DNA of 64,000 bases from Sphingobacteriia bacterium (GTDB lineage Bacteria; Bacteroidota; Bacteroidia; Bacteroidales; UBA7960), in contig JAABRR010000013.1 of assembly GCA_011390785.1 (NCBI GenBank), positions 1 through 64,000 on the forward strand, given 5' to 3'. The position numbers were made by a program, and so were the translations under genes. Below the pieces are notes generated by a model. It did no database searches. It had not been told where the DNA came from and saw only the letters and a program-made list of their open reading frames with translations. Positions 23,175-31,645 of the stretch are shown piece by piece (position 1 is the first letter of the stretch; every line of letters starts with the position of its first letter).

Positions 23175-25241
23175 TCATTCTCTCAAAAAAAGAAATCTGC
23201 TTATTTTATTCGTGTAGCTAACATGCAACCTGTGCATGGCCCGGGTGCAAGCAACATAAAGCATCCCTTTGTCCATTGGAGTGTTATAGTTTTTATCGTT
23301 TGCCTGCGGTACGATTACCCTGTCAAACTCTAAACCTTTTACCGTATGTGCTGTGGTTACAACAACACCCTTTGAAAATGCACTGCTGTTTGATGTAATG
23401 AGACTGATGTTGGGAACTTCCTTTGCCAGTTTTTTGTAAAGGTCATCAGCCTGTTGTGTTGTTTTACAAATTATACCCAGGGATTGGTGATCAGGAAAGC
23501 TTTCAAATTCTTTGATCCATGCAATAATCTGTTTTATTTCGTCCTGTGTAGAATCAAAAACCAAGACATCAGGTTTTTCGCCATGTCTTTCTATGGCAAT
23601 GAAGTTTTTACTTTTAGAGATGTTTTGTGTAAAGTTTGATATTTCGTAGGTAGAACGGTAGCTTTTGTGCAGGAAAACTGTTTCAGATTCAGGAAAAACA
23701 CGTTGAATGATTTCAGGATTAGATGAACTAAATGGGTTTACTGACTGGTTTTCATCGCCCAGAATTGTTTTCTTACAGGGAAAAAGTCTTGATAATACAG
23801 CATACTGAATGGGGGTATAATCCTGCATTTCATCAATAAGCAGGTGTTTTACTTTCTCAAAAGTAGTGTAGCCTTCCAGTTTGATCTTTAAATAAACCTG
23901 CGGAAAAACATCGCTGTATTCAAGTTTCGATCTTTGTACTTTTTTAAACAGATCAGGCTTTTCTAACCAATCCCAAAATAATTGGTAATGTTCCTGCAAA
24001 CTGGTTGCTTTAAACATACCAGTTACAGTTTTCTTTATCAGGTTTCGTTCCTGGGTGTCTATTTCATATTTGTAATAAATCTTTATGTTTTCTTCAATAT
24101 CGCGGGTTATGGCAGCAAATCTCTTGATTGGTGGTAACCGGTGGTAACTTTCCCAACGTTCCTGAATAAACCATGACGGAACAAAAATTTTCCTTATCCA
24201 AATGTCGGAAGCCTTAAACTGGTTGTTATTTACATGGGTAATGTATTTGTCGAGCTGGATCATAAAGTCGTGCGATGACTTAAATTTTATCCTTTCAATG
24301 AACGATTCATCTTGTTCTTCGAGCAAGGAGGCTACCTGTTCTGAGAAAGTCTGGAATTTCACCTTATTGTCCAGAATCTGATTGGCCAGTTCTTCCATGC
24401 CCATTTCGGGTATTCTTTCTTCACCCAGCTCAGGCAGTACGTTCGAAATATAATCAGCAAAAACTTTGTTGGGCGAAATAATCAGGATTTCTTTTGACGA
24501 AAGGTTCTCTCTGAACCGATACAATAAAAATGCGATCCGGTGAAGAGCAATGGATGTTTTTCCTGAGCCGGCTACTCCTTGTATGATCAACGTTCGTGAA
24601 CTCTCGTTGCGGATGATCGTATTCTGATCGCGTTGAATCGTGGCAACAATGTTTTTCATCTTTTGATCTGATGCCTTGCTCAGCTCTTGTTGCAAAATAT
24701 CATCATGGATGTTCATTGAATTTTCCAGCATAAATTCCATTACTCCTTTTCGGATTCTATATTGCCTTTTAAGCAAAACTGTGCCATCTATTTTGCCAAA
24801 AGGTGCATCATAATGTGCAGCGCCCAGTTCAAAATCATAATACATTGATGAAATGGGAGCACGCCAATCGTGAATGATGTTGGTGTTTTGTTCTTCATCG
24901 AAAAAGGAGTAGAGGCCAATATAAACTGACAAGCGTTTTTTGTCAGAATTTGAAGAAAAATCAATACGGCCAAACCAAGGCGAATCCAATAGTTTCTGAA
25001 TCCTGTTTCTTTTATCAACCCTTGCCTGCCCCATTATGGCTATGCTGGTTATCGAGTATCTAACAGCTTCTTTCTCCATTCTATCCATGGCATCTTTGTT
25101 TTCATAAAGATACTCCTTGCTGTCTTTAAGCTCCTGCGTCTGCTCATTTAAAAGGTTGTCGGTTTTTTTTAGTGTATCATTAATAATGTCTTTGACTGAT
25201 TCGAGGTATATACGTTCATCTTTTTGCGTGGGATTAATCAT
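23175..25241 (-). CDS. HelD-like UvrD/Rep-family ATPase (RNA polymerase recycling factor type)
   Basis: The 688-residue protein has an N-terminal coiled coil (about 1-65), which in HelD reaches into RNA polymerase. D-W-R-A-P-I-S-S-M-Y-Y (125-135) is a hallmark of the HelD group. Walker A is G-V-A-G-S-G-K-T-S (222-230), motif II L-L-I-D-E-M-Q-D-Y-T-P, motif V V-V-T-T-A-H-T-V-K-G-L-E-F, and motif VI V-A-C-T-R-A. It therefore fits superfamily-1 ATPases that release stalled RNA polymerase rather than repair helicases such as UvrD or PcrA. HelD is best studied in Gram-positive bacteria; homologues in Bacteroidota are known mainly from annotation. It is a single gene, convergent with the nitroreductase-like gene. 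Confidence 0.85.
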   Translation of the reverse strand: MINPTQKDERIYLESVKDIINDTLKKTDNLLNEQTQELKDSKEYLYENKDAMDRMEKEAVRYSITSIAIMGQARVDKRNRIQKLLDSPWFGRIDFSSNSDKKRLSVYIGLYSFFDEEQNTNIIHDWRAPISSMYYDFELGAAHYDAPFGKIDGTVLLKRQYRIRKGVMEFMLENSMNIHDDILQQELSKASDQKMKNIVATIQRDQNTIIRNESSRTLIIQGVAGSGKTSIALHRIAFLLYRFRENLSSKEILIISPNKVFADYISNVLPELGEERIPEMGMEELANQILDNKVKFQTFSEQVASLLEEQDESFIERIKFKSSHDFMIQLDKYITHVNNNQFKASDIWIRKIFVPSWFIQERWESYHRLPPIKRFAAITRDIEENIKIYYKYEIDTQERNLIKKTVTGMFKATSLQEHYQLFWDWLEKPDLFKKVQRSKLEYSDVFPQVYLKIKLEGYTTFEKVKHLLIDEMQDYTPIQYAVLSRLFPCKKTILGDENQSVNPFSSSNPEIIQRVFPESETVFLHKSYRSTYEISNFTQNISKSKNFIAIERHGEKPDVLVFDSTQDEIKQIIAWIKEFESFPDHQSLGIICKTTQQADDLYKKLAKEVPNISLITSNSSAFSKGVVVTTAHTVKGLEFDRVIVPQANDKNYNTPMDKGMLYVACTRAMHRLHVSYTNKISRFLFLRE

Positions 25242-25418
25242 AGCGTCAATTTATTGTTGAGGTGGCTAAATTATAATTCCCCTGTGTAATAAAAAAATAT
25301 AAAATGTTATCATATAGTAAAATGGCTGCTTATCAGACAATCTCTGATCCTTTGCTGTTTAGGATTTATTTTTAGTTTCTGCATCAAAGCCAACGCCTGT
25401 TATGAATTTTTCTTTCCA

Positions 25419-25426
25419 TATCTTTG
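25419..25426 (+). promoter_or_regulatory. Putative -7 element of lipA
   Basis: TATCTTTG is an exact TAnnTTTG match, 16 bases upstream of the start codon at 25443. This leaves only a short leader. Confidence 0.5.
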
Positions 25427-25442
25427 TGCAAAAATTATCTTT

Positions 25443-26300
25443 ATGTCATCAATATCTTCTCAGCCAGCAAGAAAACCTTCATGGCTAAAAATTCGCCTCT
25501 CGGGCGGTGAACATTACAAGCAGGTAAAACAAATTGTAACTGATAATCATCTGCATACGATTTGCCAGAGTGGAAATTGCCCCAATATGGGCGAATGTTG
25601 GTCTGCCGGAACGGCAACTTTTATGATTCTGGGCGAAATCTGTACACGATCTTGTAAATTCTGTGCAACCAAATCAGGCAAACCTCTCTTACCTGATTTT
25701 GAAGAACCCAAACGAATAGCTCACTCCATTAAGCTGATGAAGCTTAAACATTGTGTAATTACCTCGGTTGACCGTGATGACCTGGAAGATGGTGGAGCTG
25801 ATATTTGGGCACAAACCGTTAGGGCTGTCAGAGATGTCAATTCTGATACAACCATAGAAGTGCTGCTACCCGATTTTTTTGGAAAAAGAGAGTATTTAGA
25901 TAGGGTTCTGGAAACCCAACCCGATATTGTTGCCCACAATCTGGAAACGGTAAAGCGGCTTACTCCCAAAATTCGGAGCGCAGCAAAATATGACCGAAGT
26001 CTTGAAGTAATAAAATGGATTGGTGAGGCAGGATTGAGATCAAAATCGGGCATTATGGTGGGTTTAGGTGAAACCTTTGACGAAGTTATGGATGTAATGG
26101 ACGACTTGATAAGTGTTGGCTGCCACGTTATTACCATTGGCCAGTATTTGCAACCCACTTATAGCCATTTGCCTGTGGAAGAATACATTCATCCTGATGT
26201 TTTTGCAGTTTATAAATCAGAAGGGTTGAAAAAGGGATTTTATGTGGTGGAAAGCAATCCTCTGGTACGGTCATCCTATCATGCTGAAAATCATTTATAA
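25443..26300 (+). CDS. lipA: Lipoyl synthase
   Basis: The 285-residue protein is full length for LipA, a radical-SAM enzyme that inserts two sulfurs into protein-bound octanoyl groups. The auxiliary cluster cysteines are C41, C46 and C52 (C-Q-S-G-N-C-P-N-M-G-E-C). The radical-SAM cluster is C67-x3-C71-x2-C74. The serine that ligates the auxiliary cluster is in the C-terminal R-S-S-Y. lipB follows 340 bases downstream on the same strand with its own promoter, so the two steps of lipoate assembly are linked in position. The chosen ATG gives the usual short N-terminus before K-P-S-W-L-K-I-R. Confidence 0.97.
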   Translation: MSSISSQPARKPSWLKIRLSGGEHYKQVKQIVTDNHLHTICQSGNCPNMGECWSAGTATFMILGEICTRSCKFCATKSGKPLLPDFEEPKRIAHSIKLMKLKHCVITSVDRDDLEDGGADIWAQTVRAVRDVNSDTTIEVLLPDFFGKREYLDRVLETQPDIVAHNLETVKRLTPKIRSAAKYDRSLEVIKWIGEAGLRSKSGIMVGLGETFDEVMDVMDDLISVGCHVITIGQYLQPTYSHLPVEEYIHPDVFAVYKSEGLKKGFYVVESNPLVRSSYHAENHL

Positions 26301-26640
26301 TTAGTCTTTGCAAGAAAACGCCAAATTATTCACTATTTATTTTTTAATAGGTGTTTATGAGATCGCTTCGCTAAGTTCTGCGTTATTCTCGTTTTTGAAC
26401 CGAGCCATTTTGGCGAGCTCCATCTGACCTATTTAATCAAATTATAAACAGATGAATCAGTCATTTACGAAATGTAAACTCCTTGAATTCATGTCGTTGT
26501 AATAACGAGACGAAGGCCTTGTCTTTGTCGTTTTCTTATCTAAGACACAAAAAAGATAGTTTTCTTGCAGGCTAATTAGGTCTTGTATGTCGCTATTTTT
26601 TTGAAAACCAGAATTTCTTTTACCTTTAAAGAAAAATGAG
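26301..26640. other. Intergenic region between lipA and lipB
   Basis: These 340 bases contain no credible gene. They hold a GC-richer stretch (about 26360-26430, with TTTTGAACCGAGCCATTTTG) in otherwise AT-rich sequence, a lipB promoter at the right end, and no terminator hairpin for lipA. The GC-richer part has no recognised repeat in the window. Confidence 0.5.
26601..26628 (+). promoter_or_regulatory. Putative -33/-7 promoter of lipB
   Basis: A TTG (26601-26603) is followed after 17 bases by TACCTTTA (26621-26628), one base off the TAnnTTTG consensus. The start codon is 12 bases further on, so the leader would be only a few bases long. Confidence 0.4.
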
Positions 26641-27363
26641 ATGAAGAATATCATCAGAAATAACAAAACTCAATTCAAAGATCTGGGGCTTGTACAATAC
26701 AAAAAAGCATGGGATTACCAGGAAGAATTGTTTGATGAAATAACCCAGGCCAAAAAAGAAATATCGGACGGAAAAAACCCCAATGGTATTACACCTAATT
26801 ATCTGCTTTTCTGCGAACATAGGCATGTATATACGCTGGGCAAAAGTGGCTCTTCCGATAATTTACTCATTAACCACATTCAGTTGCAGGCCAAAGATGC
26901 TGAGTTTTTCCATATAAACAGGGGAGGAGATATTACCTATCATGGACCCGGACAGATTGTTGGTTATCCCATTCTGAATCTCGAATATTTTGTTACCGGG
27001 GTTCGCGATTATATTTATAAACTGGAAGAAGCTATTATCCTGTTGCTGAAAGAGTATAATCTTAATGCCAGCCGGTTGGATGGTGCGATTGGTGTTTGGT
27101 TTGATGTAGGAACTCCCAAAGCGAGAAAAATTTGTGCCATTGGGGTGCGTACAAGTCGATGGGTTAGTATGCACGGTTTTGCTTTCAATGTTAATACCGA
27201 TCTCAATTACTTTTCTTATATAAATCCCTGTGGGTTTACCGATAAAGCAGTTACATCACTTCAAAAGGAACTGGGAACTTTCATGCCCATTGATGAAGTA
27301 AAGCAAAAGCTCAGAAGGATAATAGCTGAAGTTTTTGATATGGAAATCATATCAGAAGAATAA
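26641..27363 (+). CDS. lipB: Lipoyl(octanoyl) transferase
   Basis: This 240-residue protein moves octanoate from acyl carrier protein to the lipoyl domains of 2-oxoacid dehydrogenases and GcvH. Signature blocks are N-R-G-G-D-I-T-Y-H-G-P-G-Q-I-V-G-Y-P (93-110), the catalytic lysine K163 in K-I-C-A-I-G-V-R, and the acyl-thioester cysteine C197 in I-N-P-C-G-F. The product then goes to LipA, encoded just upstream. Length and motif spacing are normal. It is followed by a short gap and a SPOR lipoprotein on the same strand that is probably unrelated. Confidence 0.97.
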   Translation: MKNIIRNNKTQFKDLGLVQYKKAWDYQEELFDEITQAKKEISDGKNPNGITPNYLLFCEHRHVYTLGKSGSSDNLLINHIQLQAKDAEFFHINRGGDITYHGPGQIVGYPILNLEYFVTGVRDYIYKLEEAIILLLKEYNLNASRLDGAIGVWFDVGTPKARKICAIGVRTSRWVSMHGFAFNVNTDLNYFSYINPCGFTDKAVTSLQKELGTFMPIDEVKQKLRRIIAEVFDMEIISEE

Positions 27364-27531
27364 TCTTACCAGATCTTATATCACCATAAGGATATTAACT
27401 TTTTCTGAAAATTATGGTTAGTAAAATAAACTAAAATTATTCCTTCTTGTCTAAAAAAGAACTATTTTCGCTAGGTTTATAACCCCAAGAATATAAATTT
27501 TTGTATAACCCTGAAATTTCAAAAACAAACA

Positions 27532-27978
27532 ATGAGATTTAAAATAGTATGGATTTTGGTATTGATTATCAGCCTTGCAGGTTGTAAATCAAAAAAAATG
27601 GCTGCTGTTGACAATGTTGATACAGACAGGCCCGCAATAGAGAAAGAAACAGAAATTGTTTTGGATGTTGATAGTCCTTCGGGTATCATGACTATGGAAG
27701 AGAGATTCTCGTTTGCCAATGATGAAGACAAAACCAAGCATGATGAAAAAAGCTATTTTGTGATTATAGGAAGCTTCAGAGAAAGAAGCAATGCTGATCG
27801 CTTTAGTGAAAGTCTTGTTGCCAAAGGTTTTGACCCGGTAATCCTGCTAAGCGAAACAGGCCTTAATCGCATTTCTGTTGATTCTTATGTCAATGAAAAT
27901 GATGCTCGTGCACGCATTATGCAGATCAGGAGCCAGTTTAGTGAACACGAAGACACCTGGTTGCTGATTAAAAAGTAA
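27532..27978 (+). CDS. SPOR-domain lipoprotein
   Basis: The 148-residue product has a lipoprotein signal (hydrophobic 5-15, L-A-G-C with Cys at 18). An acidic, probably unstructured spacer spans about 20-80. The C-terminal SPOR domain (about 83-147) has Y-F-V-I-I-G-S-F-R-E-R-S-N-A-D and V-D-S-Y-V-N-E-N-D-A. SPOR domains bind peptidoglycan stripped of stem peptides, typically at division sites. The lipid anchor and acidic tether suggest it spans from the outer membrane to the wall. A strong bidirectional terminator follows. A second SPOR-type protein lies at 38851-39297. Confidence 0.85.
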   Translation: MRFKIVWILVLIISLAGCKSKKMAAVDNVDTDRPAIEKETEIVLDVDSPSGIMTMEERFSFANDEDKTKHDEKSYFVIIGSFRERSNADRFSESLVAKGFDPVILLSETGLNRISVDSYVNENDARARIMQIRSQFSEHEDTWLLIKK

Positions 27979-27995
27979 AAAAATGTAGCATAAAA

Positions 27996-28024
27996 AAAGA
28001 GCCGGACATCATGTCTGGCTCTTT
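27996..28024. terminator. Bidirectional terminator between the SPOR and DUF302 genes
   Basis: The arms AAAGAGCCGGACA and TGTCTGGCTCTTT have one G-T wobble and a three-base loop. They are preceded by a run of A and followed by T. The convergent genes end on either side (27978 and 28052). Confidence 0.85.
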
Positions 28025-28051
28025 TCAAATAAGCACCAATCAAAAAGAAGT

Positions 28052-28531
28052 TTATTCAATTATTGATTTTATCATTTTCTCACTGTCGGCAGAAGCAACA
28101 CCCATTACCTCAGCAACAACTCCTCCCATCATGTTTCCCATCATACTGGTATTCATCCAGGATACATAAGTTTTACCATCAGACTTTTCATAGATAGAAA
28201 CCCGGCAGGGCATCATATTAGATACAATTCTTTCGCTGTCTTTCTTTAAGATTTCGTAGGCATGATCAGGATGGCAAAGCTCAAAAACTTTCATGCTGGC
28301 AACCTGGTAACCATTTACCTCCATGGTTTTTTGCATGTCATGAACTGTAGGTATCTTCCAACCCATATCTTTTGCTGTTTGCTCAAATTTCGATACTGAT
28401 TCTTCAAAATTGTAAAGGCTTTCTGCTTCTTTCATCATCATACCGGGGGCTGCTTTGTAAGCAAAAAAGGATGTAAGCACTATTCCGGCTACAATTCCGG
28501 CAACTAAATATAAATACTGAATTCTTTTCAT
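28052..28531 (-). CDS. Membrane-anchored DUF302-domain protein
   Basis: The 159-residue product has one N-terminal hydrophobic segment (about 5-28) and then a DUF302 domain. The domain contains F-E-E-S-V-S-K-F-E-Q-T-A-K-D-M-G-W, F-E-L-C-H-P-D-H-A-Y and M-P-C-R-V-S-I-Y-E. The two cysteines and several Met residues (M-M-x-N-M-M-G-G near the end) give it a metal-ligand-like composition. DUF302 proteins are small dimeric alpha/beta proteins of unsettled function, sometimes near sulfur or metal genes. There are no such neighbours here. It stands alone, opposite the SPOR gene across a shared terminator. Confidence 0.85.
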   Translation of the reverse strand: MKRIQYLYLVAGIVAGIVLTSFFAYKAAPGMMMKEAESLYNFEESVSKFEQTAKDMGWKIPTVHDMQKTMEVNGYQVASMKVFELCHPDHAYEILKKDSERIVSNMMPCRVSIYEKSDGKTYVSWMNTSMMGNMMGGVVAEVMGVASADSEKMIKSIIE

Positions 28532-28728
28532 AGTTTTAAAGTTTTTTGTAATAATAAATTTATAATGAAATTTATGGGTAAGTGAATATTTTTTTGGTTG
28601 CTAATATTACCTTCCATCATATTAAATACTATGCCGAAATCATTATATGTTTGTAAATCAGTATTATGTAGAGTTGTTTGTTTCGATCCGGATATATTAG
28701 TTAACAATTTTAGTTAATAAATTAATAT

Positions 28729-28736
28729 TAACTTTG
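28729..28736 (+). promoter_or_regulatory. Putative -7 element of the PAS sigma-54 activator gene
   Basis: TAACTTTG is an exact TAnnTTTG match, 31 bases before the start codon. No -24/-12 sigma-54 site is seen, so the activator itself is probably read by the primary sigma factor. Confidence 0.45.
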
Positions 28737-28767
28737 CTAACCATTTGTTAACTTAAACTCATAATGT

Positions 28768-30159
28768 ATGTTTGATGCTGATTTTGGCACTTTGGTTAAT
28801 TCATTACCCACTGGCGTGGTTGTTACCGAAAGTAATATGAAAATTGTTTTTATTAATGACTTTGCGAAAACCCATGTTTTTGAGTTCTCTTTGGGTGAAA
28901 AAATTGAAAACCTGAAGGATTTTAAATTTTTTGATTCCGACCTGCTGAGTTTCAATATGTCTGGTTGCATGCAAAACATTATAAGAAAGAAAAAGCGAAC
29001 TTTTCAGAAAACTCTTATTATTAAGACCGCTAATAACAAAGAGAAATTGGTTTTTTTTTCTGTACGCAGGTATGATGAAGTGAAATCAACAGAATTATAT
29101 CTGTGTGTTTTTTCCGATATTTCAAATGAGATGAATTGTATCCTTCATTCACCTGTAGCATATACAAAAGAATCGCTTTTACTTCACGAAAAAATTATTG
29201 GCAAGGATCCCATCATCAGGGATATTTACCGAAAAGTTACACTTGCCGCAGATTCTGATATTAATGTGCTTATACAAGGTGAAAGTGGAACTGGTAAAGA
29301 ATTGGTGGCTGATGCTATTCACGAACTTTCTGACAGGAAACATGCTCCATTGATCAAGATCAATTGTGCCGCCTATCCCGAGAGCTTACTCGAAAGCGAG
29401 TTGTTTGGATATGTTAAAGGAGCTTTTACTGGTGCTATTCATGATAAACCGGGAAAATTTGAATTAGCTCATGGTGGCACTATCTTTCTTGATGAAATTG
29501 GTGAAATCAGCCTTTCGCTCCAGGTAAAATTGTTGCGAGTTATCCAGGAAAAAACGATTGAAAGAATTGGAAGCGTAAAGACTAGTAGAGTTAATATGAG
29601 AATAGTTGCAGCTACAAATCGTGATTTAAGATATTTAATTACGCAAAACCAGTTCAGGGAAGACCTGTTTTACCGGCTTAATGTTTTTAATATAATGGTA
29701 CCACCACTAAGGCAAAGAAAACTGGATATACCCTTATTGGCCAATTTTTTTATTGAAAAGTTTAACGATTCAACAGCCAAAAATATTAAAGGCATTAATC
29801 GGGATGCTTTAAAACTTCTAATGCACTATCGTTGGCCCGGAAATATCAGGGAATTACAAAATGCAATAGAGCATGCTTTTGTTTTGGTTCAGAATAACAT
29901 AATTGAAAGGGAAGATCTCCCTTTAGAAATTACTGAGCAAAGTTTAAAAGAAATGCATTTTAAACATAACCAGGATATTGATAATGAGTTTTCAACAGAT
30001 AAGCTACCCTATTTAAAAAGAAGGAATAGGTTAAATATTACCAAAAAACAACTATTTGAAATTCTCGAACAGCATAATTTTAATCAGACCCAAACAGCTA
30101 AATATTTGGGAATGAGCAGGGTAGGATTGTGGAAAAAAATGAAAAAGTTTCAGCTATAA
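28768..30159 (+). CDS. Sigma-54-dependent transcriptional activator with PAS-like sensor
   Basis: The 463-residue protein has an N-terminal PAS-like sensor (about 5-125, with S-L-P-T-G-V-V-V-T-E). An AAA+ domain follows: G-E-S-G-T-G-K-E (171-178), the sigma-54 contact loop G-A-F-T-G-A (218-223), Walker B I-F-L-D-E-I (239-244) and W-P-G-N-I-R-E-L-Q-N. A Fis-type helix-turn-helix ends the protein (about 430-460, Q-T-Q-T-A-K-Y-L-G-M-S-R). There is no receiver domain, so it responds to a ligand or partner rather than to phosphorylation. The sigma-54 factor itself is encoded at 47166-48665. Its last 6 bases overlap the end of lpxK on the opposite strand. Confidence 0.93.
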   Translation: MFDADFGTLVNSLPTGVVVTESNMKIVFINDFAKTHVFEFSLGEKIENLKDFKFFDSDLLSFNMSGCMQNIIRKKKRTFQKTLIIKTANNKEKLVFFSVRRYDEVKSTELYLCVFSDISNEMNCILHSPVAYTKESLLLHEKIIGKDPIIRDIYRKVTLAADSDINVLIQGESGTGKELVADAIHELSDRKHAPLIKINCAAYPESLLESELFGYVKGAFTGAIHDKPGKFELAHGGTIFLDEIGEISLSLQVKLLRVIQEKTIERIGSVKTSRVNMRIVAATNRDLRYLITQNQFREDLFYRLNVFNIMVPPLRQRKLDIPLLANFFIEKFNDSTAKNIKGINRDALKLLMHYRWPGNIRELQNAIEHAFVLVQNNIIEREDLPLEITEQSLKEMHFKHNQDIDNEFSTDKLPYLKRRNRLNITKKQLFEILEQHNFNQTQTAKYLGMSRVGLWKKMKKFQL

Positions 30160-31272
30160 CCTGGTTTTATGTATTTTACCTGTTGAAGATTTCCGCCCTT
30201 TTTTTTTCTTAACATCAGGGAAATACGATTCAACATAGTCATTTACTAATTTCACCATTTGTGTTTTATATCCTTTGTGAAAATCAACTTCAATAGGAAC
30301 GTAAAATACCGGTACCTGGTTTATTATTTTGGCCAATTCCGGATTTCGCAATCGCATACTATCTTTTTCGGTGGTAAGAATAGCTTTTGTTCCACTGAAT
30401 GTTTCCCGATACTTAACCATAATTTTCTGAATCTCTTTTTGGGAAAACTGATGATGGTCTGAATAAGAAAAAACTTGTAGATCCAAACACTTTCTTTTAA
30501 GATGTTCTACAAAAGGGGTTGGATTTGCTATACCTGTAAGCAGAAAAATAGTTTTGGCTTCCTGCATAGGGTTTTTATGTGCCGCTTCTGAAATGGGAAT
30601 CCATTCACCATATTTTATGTAAGAGAATAAAATTTTCTTTATCTGAAATTTCTTTAGGTCTTTAAGAATCAGTTTTCTGTCCAGAGGCGAAAATACGCTG
30701 GGTGTTTTGGTTATAATTAAGCAATCAGCCCGTTTAACTCCTGAGCGGTACTCTCTTAAATTTCCGGTGGGGAGCATAAAATTTCTTGTAAAAATTTTAT
30801 GATAATCTGATAAAAGGATATTCAAACCAGGTTTAACATGGCGGTGTTGAAACGAATCATCAAGCAACACAACCTGATTATTGGGTTTTTCTTTTAAAAT
30901 TATTTTAATTCCTTTTTTCCGTTTTTCGCATACAGCAACATGAATATCCGGATACTTCAAAGCCATTTGTAAAGGTTCATCGCCTACCTGTTTTACTGTT
31001 GATTCAGGGGTAGCTACTCTGTAACCCCTTGTTTTTCTATAGTATCCGCGACTTAATACAGCCACTTTGTATTTCTGCTTTAGTAAACTGATCATGAACT
31101 CAATCATGGGGGTTTTACCAGATCCGCCTACGATAAGGTTACCCACTCCAATTATCGGATGGTCAAACTTTTTTGAAGGGATTATTCCCCAGTCGAAAAA
31201 CTTATTTCTTAACCAGGTAATTAGGCCGTATAAGACGGAAACAGGTAATAATAGCAGTCGCCAAATAGTCAT
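30154..31272 (-). CDS. lpxK: Tetraacyldisaccharide 4'-kinase
   Basis: The 372-residue membrane-associated kinase phosphorylates the 4' position of the lipid A precursor. The N-terminal hydrophobic helix (4-20) anchors it in the inner membrane. The P-loop is G-N-L-I-V-G-G-S-G-K-T-P (44-55). Further family blocks are V-L-S-R-G-Y, V-G-D-E-P-L, L-D-D-S-F-Q-H-R and T-E-K-D-S-M-R-L. The C-terminus carries a basic tail (K-K-K-K-G-R-K) longer than usual. The gene is not in an lpx cluster. A TTG-N20-TACTTTTG promoter ends four bases before the ATG, which predicts a leaderless transcript; no downstream in-frame start would keep the anchor. Confidence 0.95.
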   Translation of the reverse strand: MTIWRLLLLPVSVLYGLITWLRNKFFDWGIIPSKKFDHPIIGVGNLIVGGSGKTPMIEFMISLLKQKYKVAVLSRGYYRKTRGYRVATPESTVKQVGDEPLQMALKYPDIHVAVCEKRKKGIKIILKEKPNNQVVLLDDSFQHRHVKPGLNILLSDYHKIFTRNFMLPTGNLREYRSGVKRADCLIITKTPSVFSPLDRKLILKDLKKFQIKKILFSYIKYGEWIPISEAAHKNPMQEAKTIFLLTGIANPTPFVEHLKRKCLDLQVFSYSDHHQFSQKEIQKIMVKYRETFSGTKAILTTEKDSMRLRNPELAKIINQVPVFYVPIEVDFHKGYKTQMVKLVNDYVESYFPDVKKKKGRKSSTGKIHKTRL

Positions 31273-31276
31273 GGGC

Positions 31277-31307
31277 CAAAAGTATGAAATGAAATTTATT
31301 TATTCAA
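31277..31307 (-). promoter_or_regulatory. Promoter of lpxK with -33 and -7 boxes, predicted leaderless
   Basis: On the minus strand a TTG (31307-31305) is followed after 20 bases by TACTTTTG (31284-31277), both in the Bacteroidota spacing range. Only four bases separate the -7 box from the ATG at 31272, so transcription should start at or just before the start codon. Confidence 0.5.
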
Positions 31308-31552
31308 CCGTAAAACACTAATATTTAGTTTTATAGATAACCTTTTTGTTATTGGCTTATATAGTTAAAAGAATGAAGATACCCGTTTGCTATAAAATAT
31401 TATGAAAGAGTAGAATTATTAAGCTATTTATGAAGGATTCACCTTTCTCTTGTTTTATAAACTTTTAGCTGTTATATATGTATCTTTTTTTTGATAACTT
31501 AGCTGAGATTCTTATTTTGAAGCATTATGTGGAGTAAAATTCTATTTTAATT

Positions 31553-31645
31553 ATGGTTTTCGATAATCAACTAATTTTTGTAGAAACAGATGAGCAAACC
31601 AGGAAAGGGAAGGAATTGATTTATCATGTTAAAAAATACTTATGA
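31553..31645 (+). CDS. Small ORF (30 residues) coupled to the Nif3-like gene
   Basis: An ATG-initiated frame encodes 30 residues, begins M-V-F-D-N-Q and ends H-V-K-K-Y-L, with a mixed amphipathic and charged composition. Its stop codon overlaps the next gene's start in an ATGA arrangement (start 31642, stop 31643-31645), the classical signature of translational coupling. I do not recognise the peptide. It may be a real small protein or a leader ORF that controls translation of the Nif3-like gene. The upstream 280 bases contain no other candidate. Confidence 0.45.
   Translation: MVFDNQLIFVETDEQTRKGKELIYHVKKYL

Noticed and set aside
28786-28801. Sigma-54-like TTGGCAC at the start of the PAS activator gene
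   Set aside because: It lies inside the coding sequence and lacks a -12 TTGC at proper spacing.
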